Assembly (NCBI RefSeq): GCF_002278075.1
Contig: NZ_CP022989.1
Location: forward strand, 1,860,001-1,924,000
Origin: Paraburkholderia aromaticivorans
Lineage (GTDB): Bacteria > Pseudomonadota > Gammaproteobacteria > Burkholderiales > Burkholderiaceae
Direction: 5' to 3'
DNA length: 64,000 nt
Each line of letters opens with the position of its first letter. Position 1 is the first letter of the stretch. Positions 19,671 to 28,350 of the stretch are shown here, one piece after another. The notes beneath the pieces were generated by a model. The model worked only from the letters and a program-made list of their open reading frames with translations, was not told the origin of the DNA and searched no databases. Position numbers and translations under genes: made by a program.

Positions 19671-20063
19671 ATGAGCGATGCCTTGACACCTCACCAAAGC
19701 CCCGGCGCGAGTGCGGGCGGACACACCATCGTAATCACCGGGAACAATCACCGGGTGCGGGTGATACACGGCGGGGTGACCATGGCCGATACGCAGGCGG
19801 GACTGACACTGGCGGAAACCGGTTTGCCGGACGTGTTCTATTTTCCCCGTTCGGATGTGAACATGGCCCGCCTCGAACGCTCGGCGCACACGTCGCATTG
19901 TCCGTTCAAAGGCGAGGCGTCGTACTTCCATCTGCGCACCGAAGACGGCTTGATCGAGAACGCTGTGTGGAGTTATGAAACGCCGCTCGAGTCGGCGGTC
20001 CAGATCAAAGGGTATCTCGCGTTTTACGCATCGCGCGTCGACCGCATCGATCAGACGTCCTGA
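19671..20063 (+). CDS. DUF427 domain protein
   Basis: Cytoplasmic protein of 130 residues containing a DUF427 domain. The pattern HRVRVIHGGVTMADT, DVFYFPRSDVNM, HTSHCPFKGEASYF and the closing VAFYA-type segment (YLAFYASRVD) are characteristic. The biochemical role of the family is not established. No signal peptide or membrane segment is visible. It starts just after a strong terminator and is followed 33 bases later by a CoxG-like gene in the same direction. Confidence 0.85.
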   Translation: MSDALTPHQSPGASAGGHTIVITGNNHRVRVIHGGVTMADTQAGLTLAETGLPDVFYFPRSDVNMARLERSAHTSHCPFKGEASYFHLRTEDGLIENAVWSYETPLESAVQIKGYLAFYASRVDRIDQTS

Positions 20064-20096
20064 TCCCGCTGTCGCGCGTTCATCGGGGAGGCTGCC

Positions 20097-20846
20097 ATGG
20101 AACTGAACGACGCGTTACGGATTCCGCTTGCGCCGTCCGACGTCTGGGAGGCGTTGCAAGACCTCGCGCTATTACGCGCCAGCCTCGATAACTGTGAGTC
20201 GTTCACGCGCCTCGCGCATGGTGAATACGAGCTGATCATGACCGTGCCGCTCGGCCCGCTGCGCGCGCGTTATGAAGCACGCGCCCACGTGGCCGGGCAG
20301 GATTCCGGGCCGGCGGACGCGCAGCGCCGCACCATCAACTTCAAGGCCCGCGCCGAAGGCATTGGCGCATTGCGCGGCCAGATCGAAGTGCGTTTGCGCG
20401 CGGACGAAGTCGGGCACGGCGCCGACAAGGCGCGCGCCACGCGGATCGACTACACCATCTGGGCGACCTCGTCCGGCCCGCTCGCCGAACTGCCTACCCG
20501 TCAACTCGAAAACGCGCTGCGGCAACTGGCCGACGACTTCTTCACCGAGTTCGACGCCGTCGTGCGCGCCAAGCATGGACAAGGTCCGAACCGCGCGCGG
20601 GGGTCGGCGGTGCGGCGCCAGCATGTGTTTTTGCGGCCGATCACGCTCAGCGGCATGACGCGGCGCGTGCGCCCGGATCATGGCCATGCGTTGCCCGGGC
20701 GTGCGGCAAGCGCCTCGCACGGAAGCTCGCAGGGGGTCTCGCATCACGAGCCCAGTCCGCATGCCGTCCCGAACTGGGCCTGGGCGGCGATGATTTTTCT
20801 GGTGGCGCTGCTGTTGTATGTGGCGCGCTGGATCAGCGAGCATTGA
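20097..20846 (+). CDS. CoxG/SRPBCC-family protein with a C-terminal membrane anchor
   Basis: Protein of 249 residues. Residues 1-150 have the CoxG (carbon monoxide dehydrogenase subunit G) type helix-grip pattern: a leading MELNDALRIP, DVWEALQDLALLRASL, and LPTRQLENALRQLADDFF at the end of the domain. A polar His/Ser-rich linker follows, then a single hydrophobic segment (about residues 227-246), giving a tail-anchored layout. In carbon monoxide dehydrogenase systems CoxG helps assembly or membrane recruitment. No coxMSL genes are here, so its partner is unknown. GGGGAGG precedes the start. Confidence 0.78.
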   Translation: MELNDALRIPLAPSDVWEALQDLALLRASLDNCESFTRLAHGEYELIMTVPLGPLRARYEARAHVAGQDSGPADAQRRTINFKARAEGIGALRGQIEVRLRADEVGHGADKARATRIDYTIWATSSGPLAELPTRQLENALRQLADDFFTEFDAVVRAKHGQGPNRARGSAVRRQHVFLRPITLSGMTRRVRPDHGHALPGRAASASHGSSQGVSHHEPSPHAVPNWAWAAMIFLVALLLYVARWISEH

Positions 20847-20972
20847 TTATCGGTCGGCTCGCGGGTCGTTCGGGCGCACGACCCGCGTCGCAGCTGTCGC
20901 GCCGGCGCGACTACGAAATTCCGGTGGCCTGCTACGAAACGTCGTCTGCCGGCTCGCGCCGCGCTCGCGCAC

Positions 20973-21968
20973 TTACACGCCGCGAAACTCTCTTCGCCAT
21001 GCGGACGGCGACGTGCGGAACGCCTGCGCGAAATGTTGCCGTAACGAAGCGGTCGAGCCGAAGCCCGCGATCGCCGCGATCGCTTCCACCGACTCGTCGG
21101 TGCTCTCCAGCAGTTGCTGCGCGCGTGCGAGCCGCTGTGCCAGCAGCCACGCGCCCACAGTCGTGCCGGTGGCAAGGCGGAAGCGTCGCGTGAAAGTGCG
21201 GCGGCTCATCAACGCGCGCCCGGCGAGCGTGTCGAGCGTGTGCGGCAACGTCAGATTGCCACTCACCCAGTCGAGCAGGCCTGACAGCCTGTCACCGCGC
21301 ACATTCGGCGGCATCGGCTGCTGAACGTATTGCGCCTGGCCGCCTTGCCGATGCGGCGGCACCACCAGCCTGCGCGCCACATGATTGGCCACCCGCGCGC
21401 CGCACATCTTGCGCATCACATGCAAACAGCAGTCGAGGCCGGCGGCGGTGCCGGCCGAGGTCAGCACGTTGCCGTCGTCGACATAGAGCACATCGGGATC
21501 GAGGCGCACGCGCGGGTAGCGGCGCGCGAAGTCGTCGGCCCACGCCCAGTGCGTCGAGGCTGGCCGGTCGTCGAGAATGCCGGCGGCCGCCAGCACGAAT
21601 GCGCCGAGACAAAGCCCGACCAGTTGCACGCCGCGCGCATGGGCGGCGCGCAATGCGTCGAGCAGCGCGGCTGGCGGCGTTTCGGCCGGGTCGCGCCAGC
21701 TCGGCACGATGATCGTATCGGCGTCGGCGAGCGCTTCGAGTCCATGCGTGACGCCGATCGAAAAGCCGGCCGTGGTGGTCAGCGCGCCCGTCTCGGCGGC
21801 GCAGACGCGAAAATCGAATTCCGGCACGCCACCGCCGCTGCGGTCCTCGCCGAACACCACGCACGGCACCGAGAGATGGAACGGACTGATGCGATCGAAC
21901 GCGACCACCGCGACGACGTGGCGGGGCGCTTCGCCGTGTGTCGCGACAGCGGAAACGGGCGTGGCCAT
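20973..21968 (-). CDS. GlxA-family transcriptional regulator (DJ-1/PfpI plus AraC HTH)
   Basis: Regulator of 331 residues. Residues about 12-190 form a class I glutamine amidotransferase-like DJ-1/PfpI domain with the nucleophile-elbow segment GLCLGAFVLAAAG. Residues about 225-325 form a double helix-turn-helix AraC domain (TLAGRALMSRRTFTRRF and AIAAIAGFGSTASLRQHF). Members often sense small nitrogenous molecules. The ATG at 21968 has GAGGTG upstream; an open stretch of 17 codons before it has no good start signal. It diverges from the isochorismatase-like gene, a likely target. Confidence 0.88.
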   Translation of the reverse strand: MATPVSAVATHGEAPRHVVAVVAFDRISPFHLSVPCVVFGEDRSGGGVPEFDFRVCAAETGALTTTAGFSIGVTHGLEALADADTIIVPSWRDPAETPPAALLDALRAAHARGVQLVGLCLGAFVLAAAGILDDRPASTHWAWADDFARRYPRVRLDPDVLYVDDGNVLTSAGTAAGLDCCLHVMRKMCGARVANHVARRLVVPPHRQGGQAQYVQQPMPPNVRGDRLSGLLDWVSGNLTLPHTLDTLAGRALMSRRTFTRRFRLATGTTVGAWLLAQRLARAQQLLESTDESVEAIAAIAGFGSTASLRQHFAQAFRTSPSAWRREFRGV

Positions 21969-22151
21969 CAAGCACCTCGTGAAATCCGACGATGGCCCGA
22001 TTCTAGCGAATCTTGTCATTCGGGTCGCTGTCGGGAAATAGCCGGTGGCGCAACAATGCAGTCATCGCCGCGGCTCGTTCGCAAGCCGGCCCGGACGGAC
22101 CGGCACGCGTGGCGGCAGATCATTCCCAGTACCCGACCCAGGAGCCTTGCC

Positions 22152-22784
22152 ATGACCACACCGCGCCGTGCGCTGATCGTCATCGACGTGCAGAACGAAT
22201 ACGTGAGCGGCGATCTGCCGATCGAATACCCGGACGTGCAGAGCTCGCTCGCCAACATCGGCCGCGCGATGGATGCGGCCCGAGCGGCCGGCGTGCCGGT
22301 GGTGGTCGTGCAGAACCTGGCGCCGGCCAGCTCGCCGTTGTTCGCGCGCGGCGGCAGCGGGGCGCAGTTGCATCCGGCCGTGGCCGAGCGGGCTCGCGAC
22401 CATTACGTGGAGAAGTCCCTGCCGAGCGCCTTCACCGGCACCGATCTAGCGGACTGGCTCGCCGCGCGTCAAATCGACACGCTGACAGTGACCGGCTACA
22501 TGACGCACAATTGCGACGCGTCGACCATCAACCACGCGGTTCACGCCGGGCTCGCCGTCGAATTTCTGCATGACGCGACGGGCTCGGTGCCGTACGAGAA
22601 CAGCGCGGGTTTCGCCAGCGCGCAGGACATTCACCGGGTCTTCAGCGTGGTGCTGCAGTCGCGCTTCGCGGCGGTGGCGAGCACGGACGAGTGGATCGCG
22701 GCAGTGCGGGGCGGGGCGCCGCTGGAGCGCGGCAATATCTACGCGTCGAATCAGAAGGCGCGAGCCACGCGGGCGGCGGCCTAG
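22152..22784 (+). CDS. Isochorismatase-family cysteine hydrolase
   Basis: Cytoplasmic hydrolase of 210 residues with the complete Asp-Lys-Cys triad: Asp12 (VIDVQNEY), Lys88 (VEKSLPSAF) and Cys121 (THNCDAST). The cis-peptide TGYMTHNC segment is typical. The family includes nicotinamidases, N-carbamoylsarcosine amidases and other amide hydrolases; the substrate cannot be assigned. It is divergent from the GlxA-type regulator. Its stop codon abuts that of the convergent TetR gene, with no base between. Confidence 0.85.
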   Translation: MTTPRRALIVIDVQNEYVSGDLPIEYPDVQSSLANIGRAMDAARAAGVPVVVVQNLAPASSPLFARGGSGAQLHPAVAERARDHYVEKSLPSAFTGTDLADWLAARQIDTLTVTGYMTHNCDASTINHAVHAGLAVEFLHDATGSVPYENSAGFASAQDIHRVFSVVLQSRFAAVASTDEWIAAVRGGAPLERGNIYASNQKARATRAAA

Positions 22785-23444
22785 CTAACCGCCGGCTGTC
22801 CGGCGCGCGTGCCCGTTGCGCAACGCCGGGCTCAGCTTCAGCGCGTCGAACATGCCTTCGACCATCTGCACCGCATGGGCGCCGAAATCCGTGGCGTCGG
22901 GCAGGAACAGCATGTCGCGCAGCGAACCGCTGACAAACGCGTGCACCATGGCCGCCGCCAGTTTCGTATCCAGATCGGCGGGCATTTGTCCTTTGGAAAT
23001 GGCGTTGCGCAGACCGCCTTCGATTTTCGCGAGCCCTTCGCGCATGTTGGTCTGATAGCGGACCATCACCGGGCCCATTTCCTCGACCAGCTCGCATTTC
23101 AGAAACAGGATGTCGAACACGCGCCGGCGGCGCGGATCGTTAGCGGTGTCGCGCAGGCAAACCTTGCAGATTTCCATCAGACGCCCAAGCGGATCGGGCT
23201 CGTTGGGATCTTGTGAGGCGGCCTTGAGTTCGTCCAGCGGCAGCAGCACGCGGTCGAACATCTCGGTAAACAGATCGCTCTTGTGCGCGAAATGCCAATA
23301 AATTGCGCCGCGCGTGACGCCGGCGGCGTGCGCGATGTCAGCGAGCGATGTGCGCGACACGCCCTTCTCGAAAAAAACGCGCTCGGCCGCGTCGAGAATG
23401 CTATTGCGCGTCTCCAGCGCCTCTTCTTTGGTTCTTCGGACCAT
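22785..23444 (-). CDS. bpeR: TetR/AcrR-family repressor of the RND efflux operon
   Basis: Repressor of 219 residues. The N-terminal helix-turn-helix (RTSLADIAHAAGVTRGAIYW, about residues 33-52) and the start MVRRTKEEALETRNSILDAA closely follow AcrR and its relatives. The C-terminal two-thirds is the ligand-binding helical domain. It diverges from the efflux operon, and an AcrR-like palindrome sits over the operon's promoter. The start at 23444 is the family N-terminus; the frame is open further upstream without family similarity. The name bpeR reflects the gene order seen in Burkholderia, not a search. Confidence 0.88.
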   Translation of the reverse strand: MVRRTKEEALETRNSILDAAERVFFEKGVSRTSLADIAHAAGVTRGAIYWHFAHKSDLFTEMFDRVLLPLDELKAASQDPNEPDPLGRLMEICKVCLRDTANDPRRRRVFDILFLKCELVEEMGPVMVRYQTNMREGLAKIEGGLRNAISKGQMPADLDTKLAAAMVHAFVSGSLRDMLFLPDATDFGAHAVQMVEGMFDALKLSPALRNGHARRTAGG

Positions 23445-23564
23445 GTTGGAATGACCTGCCCTGATTGTGGGGTTTTCCCGGGCTCTTTTAAGTACGCCCG
23501 ATGACAATCTGTCTACGCCTAAGCGAATTGTGAAGCGATCTTGCAAGCCCCCCGCCCGCAAGAG

Positions 23565-23607
23565 ATGTAAATGCACTTTTACATGCATTCGTGAATGTAT
23601 ATATAAT
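23565..23607 (+). promoter_or_regulatory. Efflux operon promoter with AcrR-like operator
   Basis: A palindrome at 23580-23603 (arms TACATGCATTC and GAATGTATATA around a central GT) agrees at 21 of 24 positions with the E. coli AcrR operator as I remember it. It covers the spacer of a promoter with -10 TATAAT at 23602-23607 and a poor -35 (TTACAT, 23579-23584). A second, overlapping palindrome (ATGTAAA at 23565-23571, TTTACAT at 23578-23584) extends leftward. Binding here would block the efflux operon and could also autoregulate the divergent repressor gene. Confidence 0.75.
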
Positions 23608-23876
23608 AGCATCCCACGATCGGATAGCCCAAGCCGTGACGAACCGTTAATATCCGTCACTGTTGCCTTTCAAAACGCTCTTTGCGCCGTACCGGAACGG
23701 GCGGCGCCGTGCGGCATTTCCCCGGTATGGCGCATTTCGTTCAGGATGCCCAGCAGGTTCGGTTTGCGTGCATCGGGCATCTGGTCAGCGTCGCGAGACG
23801 CATGTGTGCGCTGCCGTCCCCGGCGTAGGGATGCGCGTACTTTTTCATTCTCTCAGTCCTAGACAGAGGTCGCTCC
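23608..23876 (+). other. Long leader of the efflux operon
   Basis: About 260 bases separate the -10 element from the bpeA start. No gene of familiar type is seen. The stretch has several GC-rich inverted segments and a CTTTTTC run near 23840, but no clear hairpin-plus-T terminator. GAGGT before the ATG is the ribosome site. Confidence 0.4.
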
Positions 23877-25109
23877 ATGCGCGTCGAACGGGTTCCATTC
23901 CGCTTAATCAGTGCCGCGACGGCTGCCGTATTGCTGGCAGCGTGCGGACCAAAACAATCTGCGCCGCCGCCACAAACGCCCGAAGTCGGCGTCGTCACCG
24001 TTCAACCGACGGCCGTGCCCGTCGTCACCGAATTGCCCGGCCGCACCAGCGCCTTCCTCGTCGCGCAAGTGCGCGCACGGGTCGACGGCATCGTGCTGCG
24101 CCGCGAATTCACGGAAGGCAGCCAGGTTAAAGCGGGGCAGCGTCTGTACAAGATCGATCCGGCGCCGTACATCGCCACGCTGAATAACGCCAAGGCGACG
24201 CTCGCGAAGGCGCAGGCCAACCTCGTGTCGACCACGGCGCAGGCCAACCGCTACAAGGTGCTGGTTGCCGCCAACGCGGTCAGCAAGCAGGACTACGACA
24301 ACGCGGTCGCCTCGGAAGGCCAGGCCGCGGCTGACGTCGCCGCGGGCAAGGCGGCGGTCGACACGGCGCAGATCAACCTGGGCTACACGGACGTGGTCTC
24401 GCCGGTGAGCGGCCAGATCGGCGTGTCGCAAGTCACGCCGGGCGCCTACGTGCAAGCGAGTGCCGCTACGCTGATGGCCACCGTGCAGACACTCGACCCG
24501 GTCTACGTGGACCTGACGCAATCGAGCCTCGACGGCCTGAAGCTGCGCCGCGAAATGCAGGAAGGGCGCCTGAAGACTTCGGGTCCGGACGCCGCCAAGG
24601 TGTCGCTGATTCTCGAAGACGGCCGCACCTATTCGGAAAAGGGCAAGCTGCAGTTCACCGACGTGACGGTCGACCAGGGCACCGGCTCGGTCACGGTGCG
24701 CGCGATCTTCAAGAACACCGACAAGGTGCTGCTGCCGGGCATGTTCGTGCGCGCGCGCATTGAAGAAGGTGTCAACGACAACGCGCTCGTCGTGCCGCAA
24801 GTCGGCGTGACGCACGACCAGAAGGGTCAGCCGACCGCGCTGGTCGTCGGTAACGACAACAAGGTGGCGTTGCGACAGCTGACTACGTCGGGCACGTACG
24901 GTTCGAACTGGGTGGTCGAAAGCGGCCTGAATCCGGGCGACCGCGTGATCGTGCAGGGCACCGACAAGGCGCGCCCGGGCATGCAGGTCAAGACCGTTGC
25001 CGCGCAACTTCCCGCCACACCCGCTTCCGGCGCCCCCGCTCAGGGCGCGCCGGCCGCCAGCGGTGCAGCGCAGACGGCACAACCTGCCTCCGCCGCATCG
25101 GGCGCGTAA
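23877..25109 (+). CDS. bpeA: RND efflux periplasmic adaptor (membrane fusion) lipoprotein
   Basis: Adaptor of 410 residues linking the inner-membrane pump to the outer-membrane channel. The signal peptide ends in the lipobox LAAC with Cys23. The biotinyl-lipoyl-like half motifs are visible (VRARVDGIVLRREFTEGSQVK and YTDVVSPVSGQIG), separated by an alpha-helical hairpin. A C-terminal Ala/Pro/Gly-rich tail of about 35 residues is likely disordered. The sequence opening MRVERVPFRL and the gene order match BpeA/AmrA/AcrA-type adaptors. The pump gene follows 18 bases downstream. Confidence 0.92.
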   Translation: MRVERVPFRLISAATAAVLLAACGPKQSAPPPQTPEVGVVTVQPTAVPVVTELPGRTSAFLVAQVRARVDGIVLRREFTEGSQVKAGQRLYKIDPAPYIATLNNAKATLAKAQANLVSTTAQANRYKVLVAANAVSKQDYDNAVASEGQAAADVAAGKAAVDTAQINLGYTDVVSPVSGQIGVSQVTPGAYVQASAATLMATVQTLDPVYVDLTQSSLDGLKLRREMQEGRLKTSGPDAAKVSLILEDGRTYSEKGKLQFTDVTVDQGTGSVTVRAIFKNTDKVLLPGMFVRARIEEGVNDNALVVPQVGVTHDQKGQPTALVVGNDNKVALRQLTTSGTYGSNWVVESGLNPGDRVIVQGTDKARPGMQVKTVAAQLPATPASGAPAQGAPAASGAAQTAQPASAASGA

Positions 25110-25127
25110 TAACAGGGAGCCCGCCTC

Positions 25128-28100
25128 ATGGCAAAGTTCTTCATTGATCGCCCGATTTTTGCATGGGTGATCGCCATCATTCTGATGCTCGCGGGTATCG
25201 CGTCGGTCTTTACGCTGCCGATCGCGCAATATCCGACCATTGCGCCGCCGGCCGTGCAGATCAGCGCGACCTACCCGGGCGCATCGGCGAAGACGGTGGA
25301 AAATACCGTCACGCAGGTGATCGAGCAGCAGATGAGTGGTCTCGACCACTTGCTCTACCTGTCGTCCACATCGGACGACTCGGGCACGGCAACCATCACG
25401 CTGACGTTCGCGGCCGGCACCAATCCTGACATCGCGCAGGTGCAGGTGCAGAACAAGCTGCAGCTCGCCACGCCGCTCCTGCCGCAGGCCGTGCAGCAGT
25501 TGGGCACCAAGGTCACGAAGTCGAGCAGCAGCTTCTTGCTGGTGCTGGCGTTCGTGTCCCAGGACGGCAGCATGAACAAGTACGACCTGGCGAACTACGT
25601 CGCGTCGAACATCCAGGATCCGCTCAGCCGTATCGACGGCGTGGGCACGGTGACGCTGTTCGGCTCGCAGTACGCCATGCGGATCTGGCTGGACGCGAAC
25701 AAGCTCACCAATTTCGGCCTCACGCCGGTGGATGTGGAAACCGCGTTGACGGCGCAGAACGTGCAGGTCGCGGGCGGTTCGCTCGGCGGCACGCCGTCGG
25801 TGCCGGGCCAGGTGCTGCAGGCCACCATCACGGAAGCCACGCTGCTGAATACGCCTGAACAGTTCGGCAACGTGCTGCTGAAGGTGAACACGGACGGTTC
25901 GCAAGTCCGCATCAAGGACGTCGCGCGTATCGAGCTGGGTGGCGAAAACTACAACTTCGACACCAAGTATAACGGCCAGCCGACCGCAGGCTTCGGTATT
26001 CAGCTCGCGACCGGTGCGAACGCGCTGGCTACCGCCAAGGCGGTGCGCGCGAAGGTCGACGAACTGTCGAAGTACTTCCCGCATGGTCTGGTCGTGCAGT
26101 ATCCGTACGACACCACGCCGTTCGTGCGCCTGTCGATCGAAGAAGTGGTCAAGACGCTGCTCGAAGGTATCGTGCTGGTGTTCCTGGTCATGTACCTGTT
26201 CCTGCAGAACCTGCGCGCCACGCTGATCCCGACGATCGCCGTGCCGGTGGTGCTGCTGGGCACGTTCGCGATCATGGGGCTGGTGGGTTTCTCGATCAAC
26301 ACGCTGTCCATGTTCGGGCTCGTGCTGGCGATCGGCTTGCTGGTGGACGATGCGATCGTGGTGGTGGAAAACGTCGAGCGGGTGATGCAGGAGGAGGGGT
26401 TATCGCCTCGTGAAGCCACCCGCAAGGCGATGGATCAGATTACCGGCGCGCTGGTCGGCGTGGCGCTCGTGCTGTCGGCGGTGTTCGTGCCGGTGGCGTT
26501 CTCGGGCGGTTCGGTCGGCGCGATCTACCGGCAGTTCTCGCTGACGATCGTGGCGGCGATGGTGTTGTCCGTGCTGGTCGCGTTGATTCTGACGCCGGCG
26601 TTGTGCGCGACGATCCTCAAGCCGATCGAAAAGGGTCATCAGGAAAAAACCACCGGCTTCTTCGGCTGGTTCAACCGCACCTTCAACAGGAGCCGCGACA
26701 AGTATCACTCGGGCGTGCACCACGTGATCAAGCGCTCGGGCCGCTGGCTGATCATCTATATGGTGGTGATCTTCGCGGTCGGCCTGCTGTTCGTAAAGTT
26801 GCCGAAGTCGTTCCTGCCTGACGAAGACCAGGGCACGATGTTCGTGCTGGTGCAAACGCCGTCGGGCTCGACGCAGGAAACCACGGCGCGCGCGCTGAAG
26901 GACGTGTCCGACTACCTGCTCAATACCGAGAAGGGCATCGTCGAATCGACCTTCACGGTGAACGGCTTCAGCTTCGCCGGTCGCGGCCAGAACGCAGGTC
27001 TCGTGTTCGTGCGGATGAAGGACTACGCGGTACGTCAGCACTCGGACCAGAAGGTGCAGGCGCTGGTGGGCCGTCTCTTCATGCACTTCGGCGGTTACAA
27101 GAACGCGCTGGTGTATCCGGTGAATCCGCCGTCGATTCCCGAACTCGGCACGGCCGCGGGCTTCGACTTCGAATTGCAGGATCGCGCGGGCGTCGGTCAC
27201 GAGAAGCTGATGGAAGCACGCAACATGCTGCTGGGCATGGCGGCGAAAGATCCGACGCTGGCTCAGGTGCGTCCGAACGGCCTGAACGACACGCCGCAGT
27301 TCAAGGTGAACATCGACCACGAGAAGGCTTCGGCGCTCGGCGTGTCGCTCTCCGCGATCGACCAGACGTTCTCGATCGCGTGGGCCTCGCAGTACGTGAA
27401 CAACTTCCTCGATACGGACGGCCGGATCAAGAAGGTGTATCTGCAAGGCGATGCGCCGTTCCGTATGAAACCGGAAGACCTGAACGTGTGGTACGTGCGT
27501 AATGGCGCAGGCAGCATGGTGCCGTTCTCGTCGTTCGCCAGCGGCACGTGGACCTACGGCTCGCCGAAGCTGGAGCGCTACAACGGTATTTCCGCGGTGG
27601 AAATCCAGGGCGCGGCGGCACCGGGCAAGTCGACCGGTCAGGCCATGACGGCCATGGAAGCGCTCGTGGCGAAGCTGCCGGCGGGTGTCGGCTACGAGTG
27701 GACGGGTCTGTCGCTGCAGGAACGTCAGTCGGGTTCGCAGGCGCCGATCCTGTACGGCATCTCGATCCTCGTCGTGTTCCTGTGTCTCGCGGCGCTGTAT
27801 GAAAGCTGGTCGATCCCGTTCTCGGTGATCATGGTGGTGCCGCTCGGCGTGATCGGCGCACTGCTGGCCGCGACGCTGCGCGGGCTCGAGAACGACGTGT
27901 TCTTCCAGGTGGGTCTGTTGACCACGGTGGGCCTGTCGGCGAAGAACGCGATTCTGATCGTGGAATTCGCCCGCGAGTTGCAGCAGGGTGAAGGCATGGG
28001 GCCGATCGAGGCCGCGCTGGAAGCAGCGCGTCTGCGGTTGCGTCCGATTCTGATGACCTCGCTCGCGTTCATTCTCGGCGTGATGCCGCTCGCCATCAGT

Positions 28101-28349
28101 AACGGCGCGGGTTCGGCCAGCCAGCACGCGATCGGTACCGGCGTGATCGGCGGGATGTTGACGGCGACCTTCCTCGCGATTTTCATGATCCCGATGTTCT
28201 TCGTCGTGATCCGTGCGAAGTTCGGCGGTGAGAAGGAAGACCCGGATGAGGCGCTCGCACACTACAACCAGCACCATCCGCATGACGGCCAGGGCGGCGG
28301 TTCAACTGGCGGGTCGACGGATCAAGGCTCGGGCAAGGACGGACATTGA
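25128..28349 (+). CDS. bpeB: RND multidrug efflux transporter, hydrophobe/amphiphile family
   Basis: Inner-membrane proton-driven drug pump of 1073 residues, AcrB/MexB/BpeB type. The first membrane helix starts at residue 10 ([15 protein letters not shown]). The proton-relay pair Asp-Asp appears in [17 protein letters not shown] in the fourth membrane segment. Large periplasmic loops follow helices 1 and 7. The partner Lys region ([17 protein letters not shown]) is intact. The C-terminus carries an extra Gly/His/Ser-rich tail of about 30 residues. The outer-membrane gene starts one base after the stop, so the operon is tightly coupled. Confidence 0.95.
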   Translation: MAKFFIDRPIFAWVIAIILMLAGIASVFTLPIAQYPTIAPPAVQISATYPGASAKTVENTVTQVIEQQMSGLDHLLYLSSTSDDSGTATITLTFAAGTNPDIAQVQVQNKLQLATPLLPQAVQQLGTKVTKSSSSFLLVLAFVSQDGSMNKYDLANYVASNIQDPLSRIDGVGTVTLFGSQYAMRIWLDANKLTNFGLTPVDVETALTAQNVQVAGGSLGGTPSVPGQVLQATITEATLLNTPEQFGNVLLKVNTDGSQVRIKDVARIELGGENYNFDTKYNGQPTAGFGIQLATGANALATAKAVRAKVDELSKYFPHGLVVQYPYDTTPFVRLSIEEVVKTLLEGIVLVFLVMYLFLQNLRATLIPTIAVPVVLLGTFAIMGLVGFSINTLSMFGLVLAIGLLVDDAIVVVENVERVMQEEGLSPREATRKAMDQITGALVGVALVLSAVFVPVAFSGGSVGAIYRQFSLTIVAAMVLSVLVALILTPALCATILKPIEKGHQEKTTGFFGWFNRTFNRSRDKYHSGVHHVIKRSGRWLIIYMVVIFAVGLLFVKLPKSFLPDEDQGTMFVLVQTPSGSTQETTARALKDVSDYLLNTEKGIVESTFTVNGFSFAGRGQNAGLVFVRMKDYAVRQHSDQKVQALVGRLFMHFGGYKNALVYPVNPPSIPELGTAAGFDFELQDRAGVGHEKLMEARNMLLGMAAKDPTLAQVRPNGLNDTPQFKVNIDHEKASALGVSLSAIDQTFSIAWASQYVNNFLDTDGRIKKVYLQGDAPFRMKPEDLNVWYVRNGAGSMVPFSSFASGTWTYGSPKLERYNGISAVEIQGAAAPGKSTGQAMTAMEALVAKLPAGVGYEWTGLSLQERQSGSQAPILYGISILVVFLCLAALYESWSIPFSVIMVVPLGVIGALLAATLRGLENDVFFQVGLLTTVGLSAKNAILIVEFARELQQGEGMGPIEAALEAARLRLRPILMTSLAFILGVMPLAISNGAGSASQHAIGTGVIGGMLTATFLAIFMIPMFFVVIRAKFGGEKEDPDEALAHYNQHHPHDGQGGGSTGGSTDQGSGKDGH

Positions 28350-28350
28350 G

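Noticed and set aside
23904..26084. Leftward open frame of 726 codons opposite the efflux genes
   Set aside because: Shadow frame: composition follows the complement of the adaptor and pump genes, with no domain or ribosome site.
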